NCBI GenBank assembly: GCA_028695495.1
Contig: JAQVIX010000001.1
Location: 1-64,000 of the forward strand
DNA length: 64,000 nucleotides
Source: Candidatus Cloacimonadota bacterium
GTDB lineage: Bacteria > Cloacimonadota > Cloacimonadia > Cloacimonadales > Cloacimonadaceae
Direction of reading: 5' to 3'
In this document: piece by piece, positions 26,510 through 36,336 of the stretch
How positions within the stretch are numbered: position 1 is the first letter of the stretch
Layout of the letters: every line of letters starts with the position of its first letter
Notes under the pieces: generated by a model
The model's database searches: none
What the model saw: only the letters and a program-made list of their open reading frames with translations
What the model was told of the DNA's origin: nothing
Position numbers and translations under genes: made by a program

Positions 26510-28510
26510 ATGAAATACCGCTTTTTACTTATTTGTATCATATTCTGCCTGATAAGCTCACTATTTGCCCAGAACTGGTATCTGGGCGAAGGCACTTTCG
26601 TTTTTAACGGCGTTTCTCTTGAACTACAACCTGCCGCTACCCAATACGGCGAAGAAAGCCAACACTTTAGCCTGGATTTTAGCTTTAAGAGCCAGAGCTA
26701 TCCGGATAGCGTAATCCTCTCCTACAGCCATCCGGATATGGATATCCACATCAAAGTAAGCGAATACAGCGGCTTTCATGTTCCTGCCAAACGCGTGGAA
26801 ATCTCTGCCAGTTTCCACACTCTCCAGCGAGTGATAGATTTTCGCATTACGCCTGTCTTTAATAGCCAAAGCCCCAGCGGCAGCCTGCGCGGTCCCAAAG
26901 CCATCTTCAGCCGCAACCCGCAGGATAATATCAATCTATTTCCCTACACCGACCGCGTTTTGGAATATCAATTCAGCGACCGCTCACTGTGGATTGCCGC
27001 AGCAAATTACGCCGGCTGTGCGAATATCGACTGGCTTTCGGAAAATGCCATCCATCTGTATGATTCCACCCTGCATTTTGCGCGCCTTTTCGATGGCGAT
27101 GCGCAAAGCTTTATTCATCGCGCAGACACCCTTTTACGCAAGCCCGGAGACAGCAATTACTACAGTTTTCTCATCTTTGAAGCACAGCCGCCGCTCTTAA
27201 ATATCAGCCGCTGGCCTTATGGCAAGGATGCCGCTCTGGTGATTACAAACGACGCTGATGGTGAACAACCCAACCGCATGCGCGCCGCTTTTTGGGGCAG
27301 CAGCAATCCCCAAAGTCCGGCGTATCTTTCCAAAGGCATTATTGCCAATAACATCAAGATGAGCAATACCGTATTTGCCGCTTCCAAGCCACAGGTGGAA
27401 CCCATCTGGCGCGAAATGTTGGATAATGGCATTACAATTGGGCTGCATACTTACGGCGCCTACGCAGACTTGAGTGAAGATACCTATCAGGGTCTGATTT
27501 ATGATCTGGCAGATTTCAATGTGCGCAACTGGATCGACCATTCCTGGGTGCTAAATCCGGATTGCATTTGCTATACCGGCTACGACCCCGCCTCGCCTTA
27601 CTATGTATTGGACGCTATAAACGACTCGCAGATAGACTACATCTGGCTGGGCGACGCCAGCTTTACAAACCCTTTCAATTCCTTTACCGAACCTTGGCGC
27701 CTGCCGCATAAACTCTATGATTTTGAGCATCTCACGCGTCCCGTATGGTTTTATGGTCGCACCAAGATGATCTGTTGGGAATCGCTGGATCACAATTATC
27801 TTACAGATTTCAAACACAATTTCACCGCCGAAAATCTGGATCAATTGCTCAAAGAAAATGGACTCTGCGTGGTTTATACCCACTTTTATTTTGTAAAAAC
27901 TCTATCCATGGATCCTTTTTATGCCACTCTGCCCAATGGTGATTTGGAACTGAAAGATGAAGTAAACGCCCGCTTTGCCATGTTGGATTATTACCAAAAC
28001 TATCGCGGACTTTGGGTGGATACCTTGGAAGAGGTGTTTGACCGCATGATCGCCATTGAGGACTTACGGATTACCGGCAGCAGGTTGGATAACGCCAGCG
28101 GAGAAATCCGGCTATATCTTTCCAACGGCTCAGATTATCCGCTCAAAGACCTGGCGCTCTCGAACCCCGAAAACCCCAATCTCCGGCTTTCTCTGATGCC
28201 CGGCCAAGCAAGCTCCATCCTCGTTTCGGATACCACGCCTTATCTGCCCAATCCGGCGGACTATCTGCGCTTTAGCACCCGCTTTCAGGATGGCAGCATC
28301 CATTTTTATCACAAAGGTAGTGAGACTCTGCCAGCGCTGAAGATAGAGCTTTACAATCTGCGCGGTCAAAAGCTGAGTAGCCATAGCTTTGAGAGCGGCA
28401 TTGATACACCGGTGATCCCCCTGCCCAATGCGGCGCCGGGGCTGTATTTGGCGAAAGTGATTACACCCTGGGGATTTTCGAGCTATACGAAGGTAAGCGT
28501 CCTTAAATAA
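26510..28510 (+). CDS. Secreted protein with possible NodB-like deacetylase core, tandem copy 2
   Basis: The same length (666 residues) and domain order as the preceding gene. The SD and start (AAAGGAGTTATCATGAAATA) are identical to copy 1. The signal peptide ends LFAQ. The core motifs read ALVITNDADG, GLHTYG and CVVYTHFYF. Long stretches are identical to copy 1, especially near the 3' end, where about 70 bp match exactly, while the signal peptide and surface segments differ. This indicates tandem duplication, perhaps with later gene conversion. The 173 bp before its start has no recognisable gene. Confidence 0.6.
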   Translation: MKYRFLLICIIFCLISSLFAQNWYLGEGTFVFNGVSLELQPAATQYGEESQHFSLDFSFKSQSYPDSVILSYSHPDMDIHIKVSEYSGFHVPAKRVEISASFHTLQRVIDFRITPVFNSQSPSGSLRGPKAIFSRNPQDNINLFPYTDRVLEYQFSDRSLWIAAANYAGCANIDWLSENAIHLYDSTLHFARLFDGDAQSFIHRADTLLRKPGDSNYYSFLIFEAQPPLLNISRWPYGKDAALVITNDADGEQPNRMRAAFWGSSNPQSPAYLSKGIIANNIKMSNTVFAASKPQVEPIWREMLDNGITIGLHTYGAYADLSEDTYQGLIYDLADFNVRNWIDHSWVLNPDCICYTGYDPASPYYVLDAINDSQIDYIWLGDASFTNPFNSFTEPWRLPHKLYDFEHLTRPVWFYGRTKMICWESLDHNYLTDFKHNFTAENLDQLLKENGLCVVYTHFYFVKTLSMDPFYATLPNGDLELKDEVNARFAMLDYYQNYRGLWVDTLEEVFDRMIAIEDLRITGSRLDNASGEIRLYLSNGSDYPLKDLALSNPENPNLRLSLMPGQASSILVSDTTPYLPNPADYLRFSTRFQDGSIHFYHKGSETLPALKIELYNLRGQKLSSHSFESGIDTPVIPLPNAAPGLYLAKVITPWGFSSYTKVSVLK

Positions 28511-28952
28511 CGAACAATGTAGAATGTAGGATGTAAAATGTAGAATGCTGTCGTGCATGCTGATAGATGTAGAGAGTGCCCCGAAATGTAGTCAATAATA
28601 GGAGATTTCCGCAGGTGAAACGCCAAAACCAAGCACGATATCTACCACCTTGAAAATGTAGGGGCGCAAGGCGCCAAAGCCCGCTTTTAACAAAGCGTGC
28701 GCGCAGCGCACACCATAATAAATTGATACACAATCCGTAATGATTAGCTGTTGGGTATAAATTTCGGCGGGTTCAAGGCATTGAACCCCTACATTTCAGG
28801 TGTGGACATTTCTTGATGTTTTGTTGTTTGCGTATTTCTGGACAGCCTCATATCCCTGTTTCTTGATACATATCACATAGCTTATGGTGTTTCAAATAAG
28901 CAGTTCCGCTTCGCTGCCCTTCTTGTGCCAAATCGGAGTTTTGCACCCCAGA
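28511..28952. other. Gene-free region with MITE-like copy B
   Basis: It contains short repeats of the form GTAGAATGTAGGATGTAAAA just after the preceding gene, then MITE-like copy B. No coding frame is supported, and no clear terminator was seen for either convergent gene. Confidence 0.6.
28572..28850 (+). mobile_element. MITE-like dispersed element, copy B
   Basis: It has the same internal blocks as copies A and C: GCCAAAACCAAGCACGATAT, AATAAATTGATACACAAT, GGGTTCAAGGCATTGAACCC, and the end TTCTGGACAGCCTCA. It carries an extra ~35-bp segment near its left end (TAGTCAATAATAGGAGATTT) that is also seen in partial copy F. No ORF. Confidence 0.75.
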
Positions 28953-30035
28953 TCAGCGTTCATCAAAGCTAAAGAACTCTTTTAATACTTCTTCCCAATC
29001 TTTTCTTTTCTCCAAATAACTGTTGTATTCATCGCTACTTACGGTTTTACAGCTTTTTATCAGATAATAAGCTCCCGTGCCATTTAGCGTAATTACCACG
29101 TTAATCGGGGTATTTTCATTATCCACATAATATTGACCTACAAGAGTCACCTTTTTCCAAAGGGATCTCTTGGTGGGATTTGTCCAATTCTTCTTTGAGC
29201 CTTTGGGGATGGCGTATTCTGCACTTTGCAACAAATCTATATATGCCATCAAATATTTTGGCTCTGAAATACCAAAAGGTATAAATCCATCAGGTGATCG
29301 ATATACGCCACCGAATCTGATAAAACTTGGTAAGGCAGGGCATACAAAAAGACGGTTTTCCATATATAACTGGGCATAATCTAACAACTTATCTTCTCTA
29401 AACTGTGGTACTTTGGGAATTACTTTTCCCGTAGAAGGCAAGGTGCAGAATGCAGTTTGTAGCATTGAATGTGCATGCTCCAGGAAATCAATGCTTTTTG
29501 AAGCTATGCGACTGTCATATTTCCAAAGCTGTGCATTATCACGGTTGTATATTTCACAGTTTATCAAATGGTTATATCTTTTGTAACTATTGGTTGTTAT
29601 CGTTGTTTTGGAGGATATGTAATATGATGTGGATAATGCACTTGCGAGCAAAACGCCGAAGGCATCATTCATATTTGATGTGCTACCCGCATAATACAAT
29701 GGATATTCTTGAGTATTCTGAATTGAAATATCACTTTCTTTATCGGTAATATATTTTATCTTCAAAACATAATCCGGATTTGGCTCATCCAAAACAAATC
29801 CACGGCGCAACAGCAGCGATTTGGCAGTTTCCACGATTTCTTGATTGATCAAATCATCCGAACCCAAAAGCGGCGTTCCATCGCTTTCGGCAATAATCGA
29901 AAGTGAAGCGCCTTTTTGCACCTGTTCTCCTCTTAGCGTGCGATGCCAGGGTTTGGGGATTTGCCGCGGCACCATCGAACAAGCGCTTACAAAAAGCAAG
30001 ATTCCTAAAAGAGAATAAAGCGTAAAGCGTTTCAT
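28953..30035 (-). CDS. Lipoprotein of unknown function
   Basis: The start at 30035 is chosen because a GGGGGAT SD precedes the ATG and the product then opens with a lipoprotein signal peptide (MKRFTLYSLLGILLFVSAC). The lipobox cysteine is at residue 19. A longer in-frame start at 30260 would bury this signal. The 360-residue protein should be membrane-anchored outside the cytoplasm. The segment VLDEPNPDYVLKIKY resembles the lipoproteins that assemble from a conserved beta-alpha-beta unit, but no family is certain. It is flanked by repeat-rich DNA and looks monocistronic. Confidence 0.75.
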   Translation of the reverse strand: MKRFTLYSLLGILLFVSACSMVPRQIPKPWHRTLRGEQVQKGASLSIIAESDGTPLLGSDDLINQEIVETAKSLLLRRGFVLDEPNPDYVLKIKYITDKESDISIQNTQEYPLYYAGSTSNMNDAFGVLLASALSTSYYISSKTTITTNSYKRYNHLINCEIYNRDNAQLWKYDSRIASKSIDFLEHAHSMLQTAFCTLPSTGKVIPKVPQFREDKLLDYAQLYMENRLFVCPALPSFIRFGGVYRSPDGFIPFGISEPKYLMAYIDLLQSAEYAIPKGSKKNWTNPTKRSLWKKVTLVGQYYVDNENTPINVVITLNGTGAYYLIKSCKTVSSDEYNSYLEKRKDWEEVLKEFFSFDER

Positions 30036-30302
30036 TATAATCCCCCTTATATTTGATTTTGAAATGTATGCGATAACATTATCCTGTGAGGGTTTTCGCC
30101 TCAGCTGATTTGTTTCCACTCCGTATGTTATTTGGGCTGGCGTGCTGAACAACATCAAAACCTCCTTGATGTCTTTTGTTCCAAAGGCTTTATCTCTTTT
30201 ATATTCTTTATCAAAGAGCTTGGTGCTTATTCTAAATATTTGGCAAAAATTGTCAATCATTTTTTACCGAAGCAGAAAAAACCAGATTATTTATTACCTG
30301 CT

Positions 30303-30388
30303 ACCCGTCTCTATCCCTTACAATGCCATCGCCTCTACCCGCTTTTTCTGGGGAGAGACGAGGGCATTGCGAGGGCAGCATACGGGTG
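30303..30388. repeat. Imperfect palindromic repeat, same family as 6081 and 62643
   Basis: The outer arms ACCCGT / ACGGGT and the core CAATGCCATCGCCTCTACCC with counterpart GAGACGAGGGCATTGCGAGGG match the family seen at 6081-6178 and 62643-62733. Confidence 0.7.
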
Positions 30389-30554
30389 AGGTTGGTTTAA
30401 TGGCGTTTATCCGCCTTTTGCCTTATCGACGCCTTAAGAAAGCGACATTGACTTCATGTGCGAATATGTTCGTCCCTGGAGCCTATGGCGGCTGTAAATC
30501 CCAATAATAGCATACATATTTTGCCGCCATAAACTCCACGTGAACACTAAAATA

Positions 30555-30582
30555 TTGACAGATTTTCAGACCAAAATATAGT
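30555..30582 (+). promoter_or_regulatory. Probable sigma-70-type promoter for the pRiA4b-like gene
   Basis: TTGACA at 30555-30560 and TATAGT at 30577-30582 are 16 bp apart and about 30 bp upstream of the ATG; an SD (AGAGGTGG) follows. Confidence 0.6.
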
Positions 30583-30611
30583 GGGAAAATCATAAAACAA
30601 GAGGTGGTAAA

Positions 30612-31202
30612 ATGAACAAGAAATACGAAAACGTAATGCAATTCAAAATCGCATTACTCGATATCAAGCCGCAGATTTGGCGTCGCATTCAGGTGCCGGA
30701 AAACTATAGTTTTTGGGATTTGCACTGTGCTATTCAGGACGCAATGGGTTGGTGGGATAGCCATTTACATGAATTTACGGATGAGCAGCCATATTCCAGA
30801 AAAAGACCCAATGTTACCATCGGCTTGCCGGAAGAAAATGAACACCTGCATAGCAAAGATATCAAGATTGAGCCTTTTTTTAACGAGCCAAAAGCTAAAA
30901 TGTATTACCTTTACGATTTTGGGGATAGCTGGAGGCATGAAGTGGTATTGGAAGAAATCCTGCCCCGCGAAACAGGAAAAAAATATCCGCTCTGCCTGGA
31001 CGGGAAAAGAGCTTGCCCGCCAGAGGATTGCGGGGGCGAGGGCGGCTACTTCCGTATTTTGGAGATCATAAAAAACCCCAAAGATGAAGAATATAAGGAT
31101 ACGATGAGGTGGCTGGGTGGTAAATACGATCCCGAAGATTTTGATCCGAAAAAGGTGAGATTTACCGATTCGCAGAAACGCCTGAAGAACCTTCTCTATT
31201 AA
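30612..31202 (+). CDS. Plasmid pRiA4b ORF-3-like family protein
   Basis: The 196-residue protein shows the family features: FKIALLDIKPQIWRRIQVPE at the N-terminus, WDSHLHEF, YLYDFGDSWRHEV and a C-terminal CPPEDCGGEGGY with two cysteines. Members occur on plasmids and as passengers near mobile elements; their biochemical role is not established. There is no signal peptide. It has its own promoter and SD and is flanked by dispersed repeats, which fits a mobile origin. Confidence 0.85.
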   Translation: MNKKYENVMQFKIALLDIKPQIWRRIQVPENYSFWDLHCAIQDAMGWWDSHLHEFTDEQPYSRKRPNVTIGLPEENEHLHSKDIKIEPFFNEPKAKMYYLYDFGDSWRHEVVLEEILPRETGKKYPLCLDGKRACPPEDCGGEGGYFRILEIIKNPKDEEYKDTMRWLGGKYDPEDFDPKKVRFTDSQKRLKNLLY

Positions 31203-31734
31203 TATTAAAATACGGTATTACAAAATACTAACTTGCCTTTTTTAAACTAACATTTATAATGTTAGAATTGTGAAATCGGGTTAGTATCAGGGATATTCTG
31301 CATCATAGATTAGATTCTAATCGGATGGAGGTTGTCCACCATTATGATGTAATTAAAAACCACGGATTCTGCAATGGTTTATGCACCTGCCTGCCGGATC
31401 TGAAGCTGTCCCGAAATGGGCAAATAACACAAAATTAAGAAATGTCCGCCCCTACATTCTCGTTTTACTTGATATCGTGCTTGGTTTTGGCATTTCGGAA
31501 TAGCCTCATCTGAAATGCTGTTCCTGACGGAACAATAAGGGCAGGCGTGTTTTGGCATCTTGGGATAAGAAAAAACACAATAGTGGTGCACTTTAAACTT
31601 CCGTTTCCCCTACAGTATCATGAAAAAAGGGGGAAATAACCATTTTGCCATGTTTCTTATTGACAAAAAATGACTACTATTTTGATTTGGAATGACGGTA
31701 AGAAGATGATACAGACAATCAAGGAGATGAACCT
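31203..31734. other. Gene-free region with partial MITE copy and GTCA-loop hairpin
   Basis: It contains the shortened MITE-like copy D (31402-31508) and, 12 bp after it, the hairpin GTTCC-TGAC-GGAAC (31520-31533), which matches the REP-like hairpins at 5796 and 59156 in inverse orientation. TTGACA at 31660 precedes the methyltransferase gene, but no well-spaced -10 was found. Confidence 0.6.
31402..31508 (-). mobile_element. MITE-like element, internally deleted copy D
   Basis: The ends GAAGCTGTCCCGAAAT and ATTTCGGAATAGCCTC are near-perfect terminal inverted repeats. On the minus strand it reads GCCAAAACCAAGCACGATAT, GAGAATGTAGGGGC, then directly the other end, so the central ~100 bp present in copies A-C are missing. 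Confidence 0.75.
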
Positions 31735-33033
31735 GTGGTAATAAATGCCCCATATTCAAACGAAATGAATGATTCTGAGATATTGAGAATCCTGACTCAC
31801 AGGCATGAGAGCCTGAGAGAAGAGCCTACTATCTTTGATTCGGAAAATGATAATTCCAGAATAGTCGATACACATCCAGATGGTTATCCCATCATTACAG
31901 ACGAGTTTTGGACTTCCAAACAAAGAAAAGGCTCAAGTATTCACGAAATCTCTTACCGGGCTTGCTTTAAACCACAATTGCCGAATTATTTTATCAATCT
32001 ATTTACAAAATCGCAAGACATTGTATATGATCCTTTTGGGGGGAGGGGCACTACTGCGATAGAGGCAGCCTTGCTAAATAGAAACGTAATCATAAACGAT
32101 GTGAATCCGCTAAGCGCCATTTTAACTAAGCCTCGGATTAGTATTCCCCATATCAGCGAGATTGAAAAGCGTTTACAATCAATTCCACTATATCAAAATA
32201 GAAAGGCTAATATCGATATATCGATGTTTTATCACCCTGAAACGGAGAGTGAAATAGTATCCTTAAGAGATTATTTGATAGAGCGAAAAGATACAGGTAA
32301 AGGGGATTATATTGACGATTGGATTCGCATGGTAGCCACAAACAGGCTTTCGGGACATTCCAAAAACTTCTTTTCTGTATATACGCTTCCGCCAAATCAG
32401 GCATGTTCTGCCAAAAAACAAAGCGAACTGAATAAGAAATATGGCAGAGAACCAGAATATAAACCTGTGAAAGAGATTATCTTAACCAAGAGTTATGCCC
32501 TGCAAAAAGACATTTCCGAAGAGATAAGAACCCAAATGCTGGAAATGGGCAAAAAGGCTTTGTTTTTAAATAATGATGCTTCACAAACACAGCAAATAAA
32601 GGATTCAAGCGTTTCTCTGGTAGTAACTTCACCCCCGTTTTTGGACCTAATAGACTATGCGGGAGATAATTGGCTCCGATGCTGGTTTAATGACATTGAT
32701 ATGGATGTGGTTCAAAGCAGAATAACCGTAGTGAATAAGCTTGATAAGTGGGAACTATATATGAAATCTGTGCTTGCCGAGCTTTTTAGGGTTTTGAAGC
32801 CGGGCGGCATGGTAGCTTTTGAGGTGGGCGAAGTGAGAAATGGCAAGATCAAACTCGATGAAAGCATATTGCCTTTGGGAAAAGATCTGGGATTTGAGAT
32901 AACGGGTGTTCTTCTGAATACTCAGGTTTTCACCAAAACTTCAAATATCTGGGGTGTATCAAACAACCGCAAGGGCACAAATACCAATAGAATAGTGTTA
33001 ATGAAAAAGAGGACAAATGAGAACAGACATTAA
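31735..33033 (+). CDS. DNA amino-methyltransferase (type II RM, system 1)
   Basis: It begins with GTG, with an AAGGAG SD upstream. The 432-residue protein has the S-adenosylmethionine-binding motif DPFGGRGTT at residue 99 and the catalytic motif TSPPFLDLIDY at 298, marking an N6-adenine or N4-cytosine methyltransferase with motif I before motif IV. It should protect host DNA from the nuclease encoded by the next gene, whose start overlaps by 17 bp. The DNA is visibly more AT-rich than the housekeeping genes, consistent with acquisition by transfer. The target sequence cannot be predicted. Confidence 0.88.
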   Translation: MVINAPYSNEMNDSEILRILTHRHESLREEPTIFDSENDNSRIVDTHPDGYPIITDEFWTSKQRKGSSIHEISYRACFKPQLPNYFINLFTKSQDIVYDPFGGRGTTAIEAALLNRNVIINDVNPLSAILTKPRISIPHISEIEKRLQSIPLYQNRKANIDISMFYHPETESEIVSLRDYLIERKDTGKGDYIDDWIRMVATNRLSGHSKNFFSVYTLPPNQACSAKKQSELNKKYGREPEYKPVKEIILTKSYALQKDISEEIRTQMLEMGKKALFLNNDASQTQQIKDSSVSLVVTSPPFLDLIDYAGDNWLRCWFNDIDMDVVQSRITVVNKLDKWELYMKSVLAELFRVLKPGGMVAFEVGEVRNGKIKLDESILPLGKDLGFEITGVLLNTQVFTKTSNIWGVSNNRKGTNTNRIVLMKKRTNENRH

Positions 33034-33682
33034 ACATGTTGAAAAATTGGAAAACTTCATCAGACAGGTGATTAAGCCACTTTCCGGATTGCCATTTTAT
33101 TTGATCATTGAAAGCATAAGTGGTTTTGAGGTAATTCAATATGATGATACAAATGACAACCACAATGATATTTTGATAAAGCTAAAAGAGGTGGCGCAGC
33201 ACGCATGCAAAGCAATCAATAAGAAAGGGATTGTAAGGCGGCGCGCAAATGAGGTGGGTAATGATATTGAGAAATACGTTATTACAGCCTTGCAAGCCCA
33301 GGGCATTGAAGCTCAAATACCTGTTGCACAATCTGGCAAAAGAAAAGCTTCAGGTTATCCCGATATTGAGATCATCATTGATGAAACCCAAAAGCACTAT
33401 ATAGAGTGTAAAACGTACAGTCATGATACGATAGATTCATCATTTAGGTCATTCTACCTATCTCCATCGGCTGATCCCAAAATAAGCCACGATGCTATTC
33501 ATTTCATTATCGGGTTTGAAACTTATGCGGAAAAAACCGTAAAAAAGGGAAATCTGTATAAAGTGAAGGCATGGAAAATACTGGATGCTTATGCCTTGGA
33601 GTGCGATGTAAAGCATGAATTTAACTCTGATAATGCAAGACTATATATCCCGACTTTGATTTTGGCAGAAGGGGACGCTTAA
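33017..33682 (+). CDS. Putative type II restriction endonuclease (system 1)
   Basis: A 221-residue protein with no signal peptide. Its nuclease core is a PD-(D/E)xK pattern: PD at residues 115-116 (GYPDIEIII), then E130-C-K132 (HYIECKTY) 14 residues later. It directly follows and overlaps a DNA methyltransferase gene, the usual arrangement for a restriction partner. I do not recognise the specificity family. Both genes are AT-rich. Confidence 0.75.
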   Translation: MRTDIKHVEKLENFIRQVIKPLSGLPFYLIIESISGFEVIQYDDTNDNHNDILIKLKEVAQHACKAINKKGIVRRRANEVGNDIEKYVITALQAQGIEAQIPVAQSGKRKASGYPDIEIIIDETQKHYIECKTYSHDTIDSSFRSFYLSPSADPKISHDAIHFIIGFETYAEKTVKKGNLYKVKAWKILDAYALECDVKHEFNSDNARLYIPTLILAEGDA

Positions 33683-33928
33683 CCGATAGAACAATCTTCG
33701 TAAATGCGATAGATTCGGCTTTTTTAGTGCCGCATCGGAATGTTTCTTGCATAACAACAGGTAAGAACATTTTGCATTGAGACCACACAAGAAAGAGTTA
33801 TTTTGAACGCAGGTGCGGAACGCTAATCTCCCGTTCTGCTGCTTTTTAGCAAAGCAAACTCAGTTTAATGAGGTTGCTGCAATATAGAGCTTATTCCGGA
33901 TTCCGGAAGCGGTCAAACCGAGGTTTTT

Positions 33929-36118
33929 ATGAGACTTACATTATGTATCTTGCTGCTAAGCTTTTGGGTGCTTATGCTGCCCGCCATCGAGGTAAATGGC
34001 TATATTTCCGAGGATACTACCTGGACAGTAGTAGATAGTCCATATATGGTTACCGGATTCTTGTACATCGATGCAGGCGTTACGCTTACCATCATGCCCG
34101 GGGTGGAGATTCTGGTGGTGGGCGCTGAGAAGAATAATCCCGATAATTTTGACTGGGTGGGGGATACTGAACCGCAAGCCAAGATGATCGTAGTTTATGG
34201 CAAGATTCTCGCTTGTGGCACACCGGATTTATCCATTACCTTCGATGTGCACAATAATGACAATGGCTATCGCTGGGGCAGCATCTACATGCATAGAAGT
34301 GCGCCAGAATCTCTATTTGAATATTGTGTGTTCAAACGCACGTATTACGGCAGTTTATCTCCTGGTTCTATAATTCGGGGTGCGCTGCATTTTGATAACG
34401 GCATGCTGCACTCGCATCACAATAGCTTTGTAGATAATTATATGGCAATAGTATCGTATGGCTTGCGTAAAGACTTGGTGCTGTACGATTGCAAGTTTTA
34501 TTCGGGCGTTAATAGCTACCCTGAACCTTATAATTATGTAGTATTTATCGATATTGATGCCGCTTATCCGCATCCGCCACTCAGATATGCAAAGGTAACC
34601 ATTGCCAAATGCTATTTTACAGGCGATGCAGAGATAGGTGGGGTTGATTATTATACGGATTGCTTATTTCTGAATTGTGTTTTTGATAATGTGCAGCCTT
34701 ACTATGTGCCTTTATCTCAGGAGCGTGGCGGCAGGATACATTATGGTTCTCTTTCTTTTTATGGGAATACCATAATAAACGGGTATGTTAGTATTATTGC
34801 CTATATTCGGGACACAAATGGTTTCGCTTTTTGCCGCCGAAATACCATGATTAAATATCCACAGTCTTATATTCAATATGAACCTCTTATGATCAGTGCC
34901 GGGGGATGGGGCATGGCTCATTTGTGCGATAACTATATGGAAGGCGCAGTAAGGTTTGGGATAGTCGATACAGGAACATCAAATGTCTTGGTTTATAATA
35001 ATATCGTAAAAACAAATAATATCCAAGGCATTGATGTTGAATCATATAGTGTAGAGCATACTGACGCAATAATCCGCATTTTTAATAATCTGATCGTGGC
35101 TTCAAATCCAGATACTTTGGTTTTTGACGAACTTCTCCGTGCGATGAACTCAAATGTTTTGTTTTACAACAATAGCTTTAGCTCCTTTTCCAGTATCGGC
35201 ACGAGTTACAAGAGCAATCTCGATTTTCACAATAACATCTTTCACAATTTGCAGGAAGCTCCTGCTAATGGTTATAGTGCAGAATATCCAAATACTTATG
35301 GCTACAACTGTTTCAATATTCCTTTGCCCTCCAGCACTTCTATACTCGATGTGGGTGGAAATATCGTGGCTGATTCCTGTTTTGTAGATGCAGCGGCAGG
35401 AGATTACACTCTGCAAGAAGGCTTTGCCGGCATCGATAGTGGACTCAATCTGCCGGATTTGCCCGAATTTGATATCCGCTATCACCGGCGTATCGCAAGC
35501 GGCAGCGAAGGTGTCCCCGCCCAAGTGGATATGGGCGCTTATGAATACAATTCCGAATACATCGGCGGCATCAAAGCTTTTATTTATGATGCCGAAACAG
35601 GCGAAGCTGTGGATTGCGTGCAAGCTGTAATCATCAATAAATTGCCGGAATTTACAGATAGCCTGGGCTATTTCGTATATCCCACCGGCGCCGGAACCTT
35701 TCGTCTCAATCTCAACCGTTGGGATTATGAGCCCCGGGTAATTGAGGGTATTATGGTGCTTCCGGGTGAAGAGATAGAGCTGGAAATCGCCCTGCAAAAG
35801 AAGTCTTTAGCAGTGCCTGTGGGTGAAGAGACCCCTGCGGTCAAAGAGATTACGCTAAAGAATTACCCCAATCCCTTCAACCCCGAAACGAGTATAAACT
35901 ACAGCTTGCCCGTAGCCGGAAAGGTGCTGCTAAATATCTATAACCTCAAGGGGCAAAAGCTGATCTGCCTGGTAGATGGCGAACAGGCGCAGGGGCTGCA
36001 TAGCCTCATTTGGAATGGGAAAGATGAAAATGGGAGAAGCCTGCCCAGTGGGATTTATCTTGCCAGATTGGTACATAATGGGAGGGTAATCAACCGGAAG
36101 ATGATACTTATGAAATAG
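33929..36118 (+). CDS. Secreted right-handed beta-helix protein with FlgD-Ig/type-IX-like tail
   Basis: The 729-residue product has a signal peptide (first ~19 residues, LMLPAIE). A GITL-like opening segment (GFLYIDAGVTLTIMPGVEIL) is followed by many N-rich coils such as FYGNTII and NNIVKT, typical of parallel beta-helix proteins, ending with VDMGAYEYN. A short carboxypeptidase-regulatory-like Ig module (about 545-615) precedes the sorting tail NYPNPFNPETSINYSL.. RKMILMK. It is probably surface-displayed and binds or cleaves polysaccharide; no active-site motif is clear. It is similar in design to the beta-helix part of the C10 peptidase at the window start. The 246-bp upstream gap shows no strong promoter. 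Confidence 0.85.
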   Translation: MRLTLCILLLSFWVLMLPAIEVNGYISEDTTWTVVDSPYMVTGFLYIDAGVTLTIMPGVEILVVGAEKNNPDNFDWVGDTEPQAKMIVVYGKILACGTPDLSITFDVHNNDNGYRWGSIYMHRSAPESLFEYCVFKRTYYGSLSPGSIIRGALHFDNGMLHSHHNSFVDNYMAIVSYGLRKDLVLYDCKFYSGVNSYPEPYNYVVFIDIDAAYPHPPLRYAKVTIAKCYFTGDAEIGGVDYYTDCLFLNCVFDNVQPYYVPLSQERGGRIHYGSLSFYGNTIINGYVSIIAYIRDTNGFAFCRRNTMIKYPQSYIQYEPLMISAGGWGMAHLCDNYMEGAVRFGIVDTGTSNVLVYNNIVKTNNIQGIDVESYSVEHTDAIIRIFNNLIVASNPDTLVFDELLRAMNSNVLFYNNSFSSFSSIGTSYKSNLDFHNNIFHNLQEAPANGYSAEYPNTYGYNCFNIPLPSSTSILDVGGNIVADSCFVDAAAGDYTLQEGFAGIDSGLNLPDLPEFDIRYHRRIASGSEGVPAQVDMGAYEYNSEYIGGIKAFIYDAETGEAVDCVQAVIINKLPEFTDSLGYFVYPTGAGTFRLNLNRWDYEPRVIEGIMVLPGEEIELEIALQKKSLAVPVGEETPAVKEITLKNYPNPFNPETSINYSLPVAGKVLLNIYNLKGQKLICLVDGEQAQGLHSLIWNGKDENGRSLPSGIYLARLVHNGRVINRKMILMK

Positions 36119-36336
36119 GCTGCGCTGCGCTCCGCCGGGTGTCAGGTCTCAGGTGTCAGCGCTGGCGCTCGTGGTGGCTAATTAGAAGCTGGCGCATTAT
36201 CGTGGAATTTGGCAAGCCTTATGAACTCCGAAGCGCTAAACAAAGGCGTTGGCAGCACTGATATGCGGATAAGCGTTCCGAAGACCAAAAGGTTGGACGC
36301 TTCGCTCTCTGCCCTAAGCAACTAAACCCCTTACCC

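Larger units (their letters stand above)
30036..30611. other. Gene-free divergent region, 0.58 kb
   Basis: It lies between the divergent lipoprotein and pRiA4b-like genes. It holds a palindromic repeat (30303-30388) and a promoter for the plus-strand gene (30555-30582). Short ORFs here overlap the repeat and are not supported. Confidence 0.6.

Noticed and set aside
30036-30260. 75-codon extension of the lipoprotein gene
   Set aside because: It would place the lipoprotein signal peptide in the middle of the protein; the GGGGGAT SD supports the shorter form.
30132-30507. Two overlapping plus-strand ORFs of 85 and 121 codons
   Set aside because: They run through the palindromic repeat at 30303-30388 and have no SD or family features.
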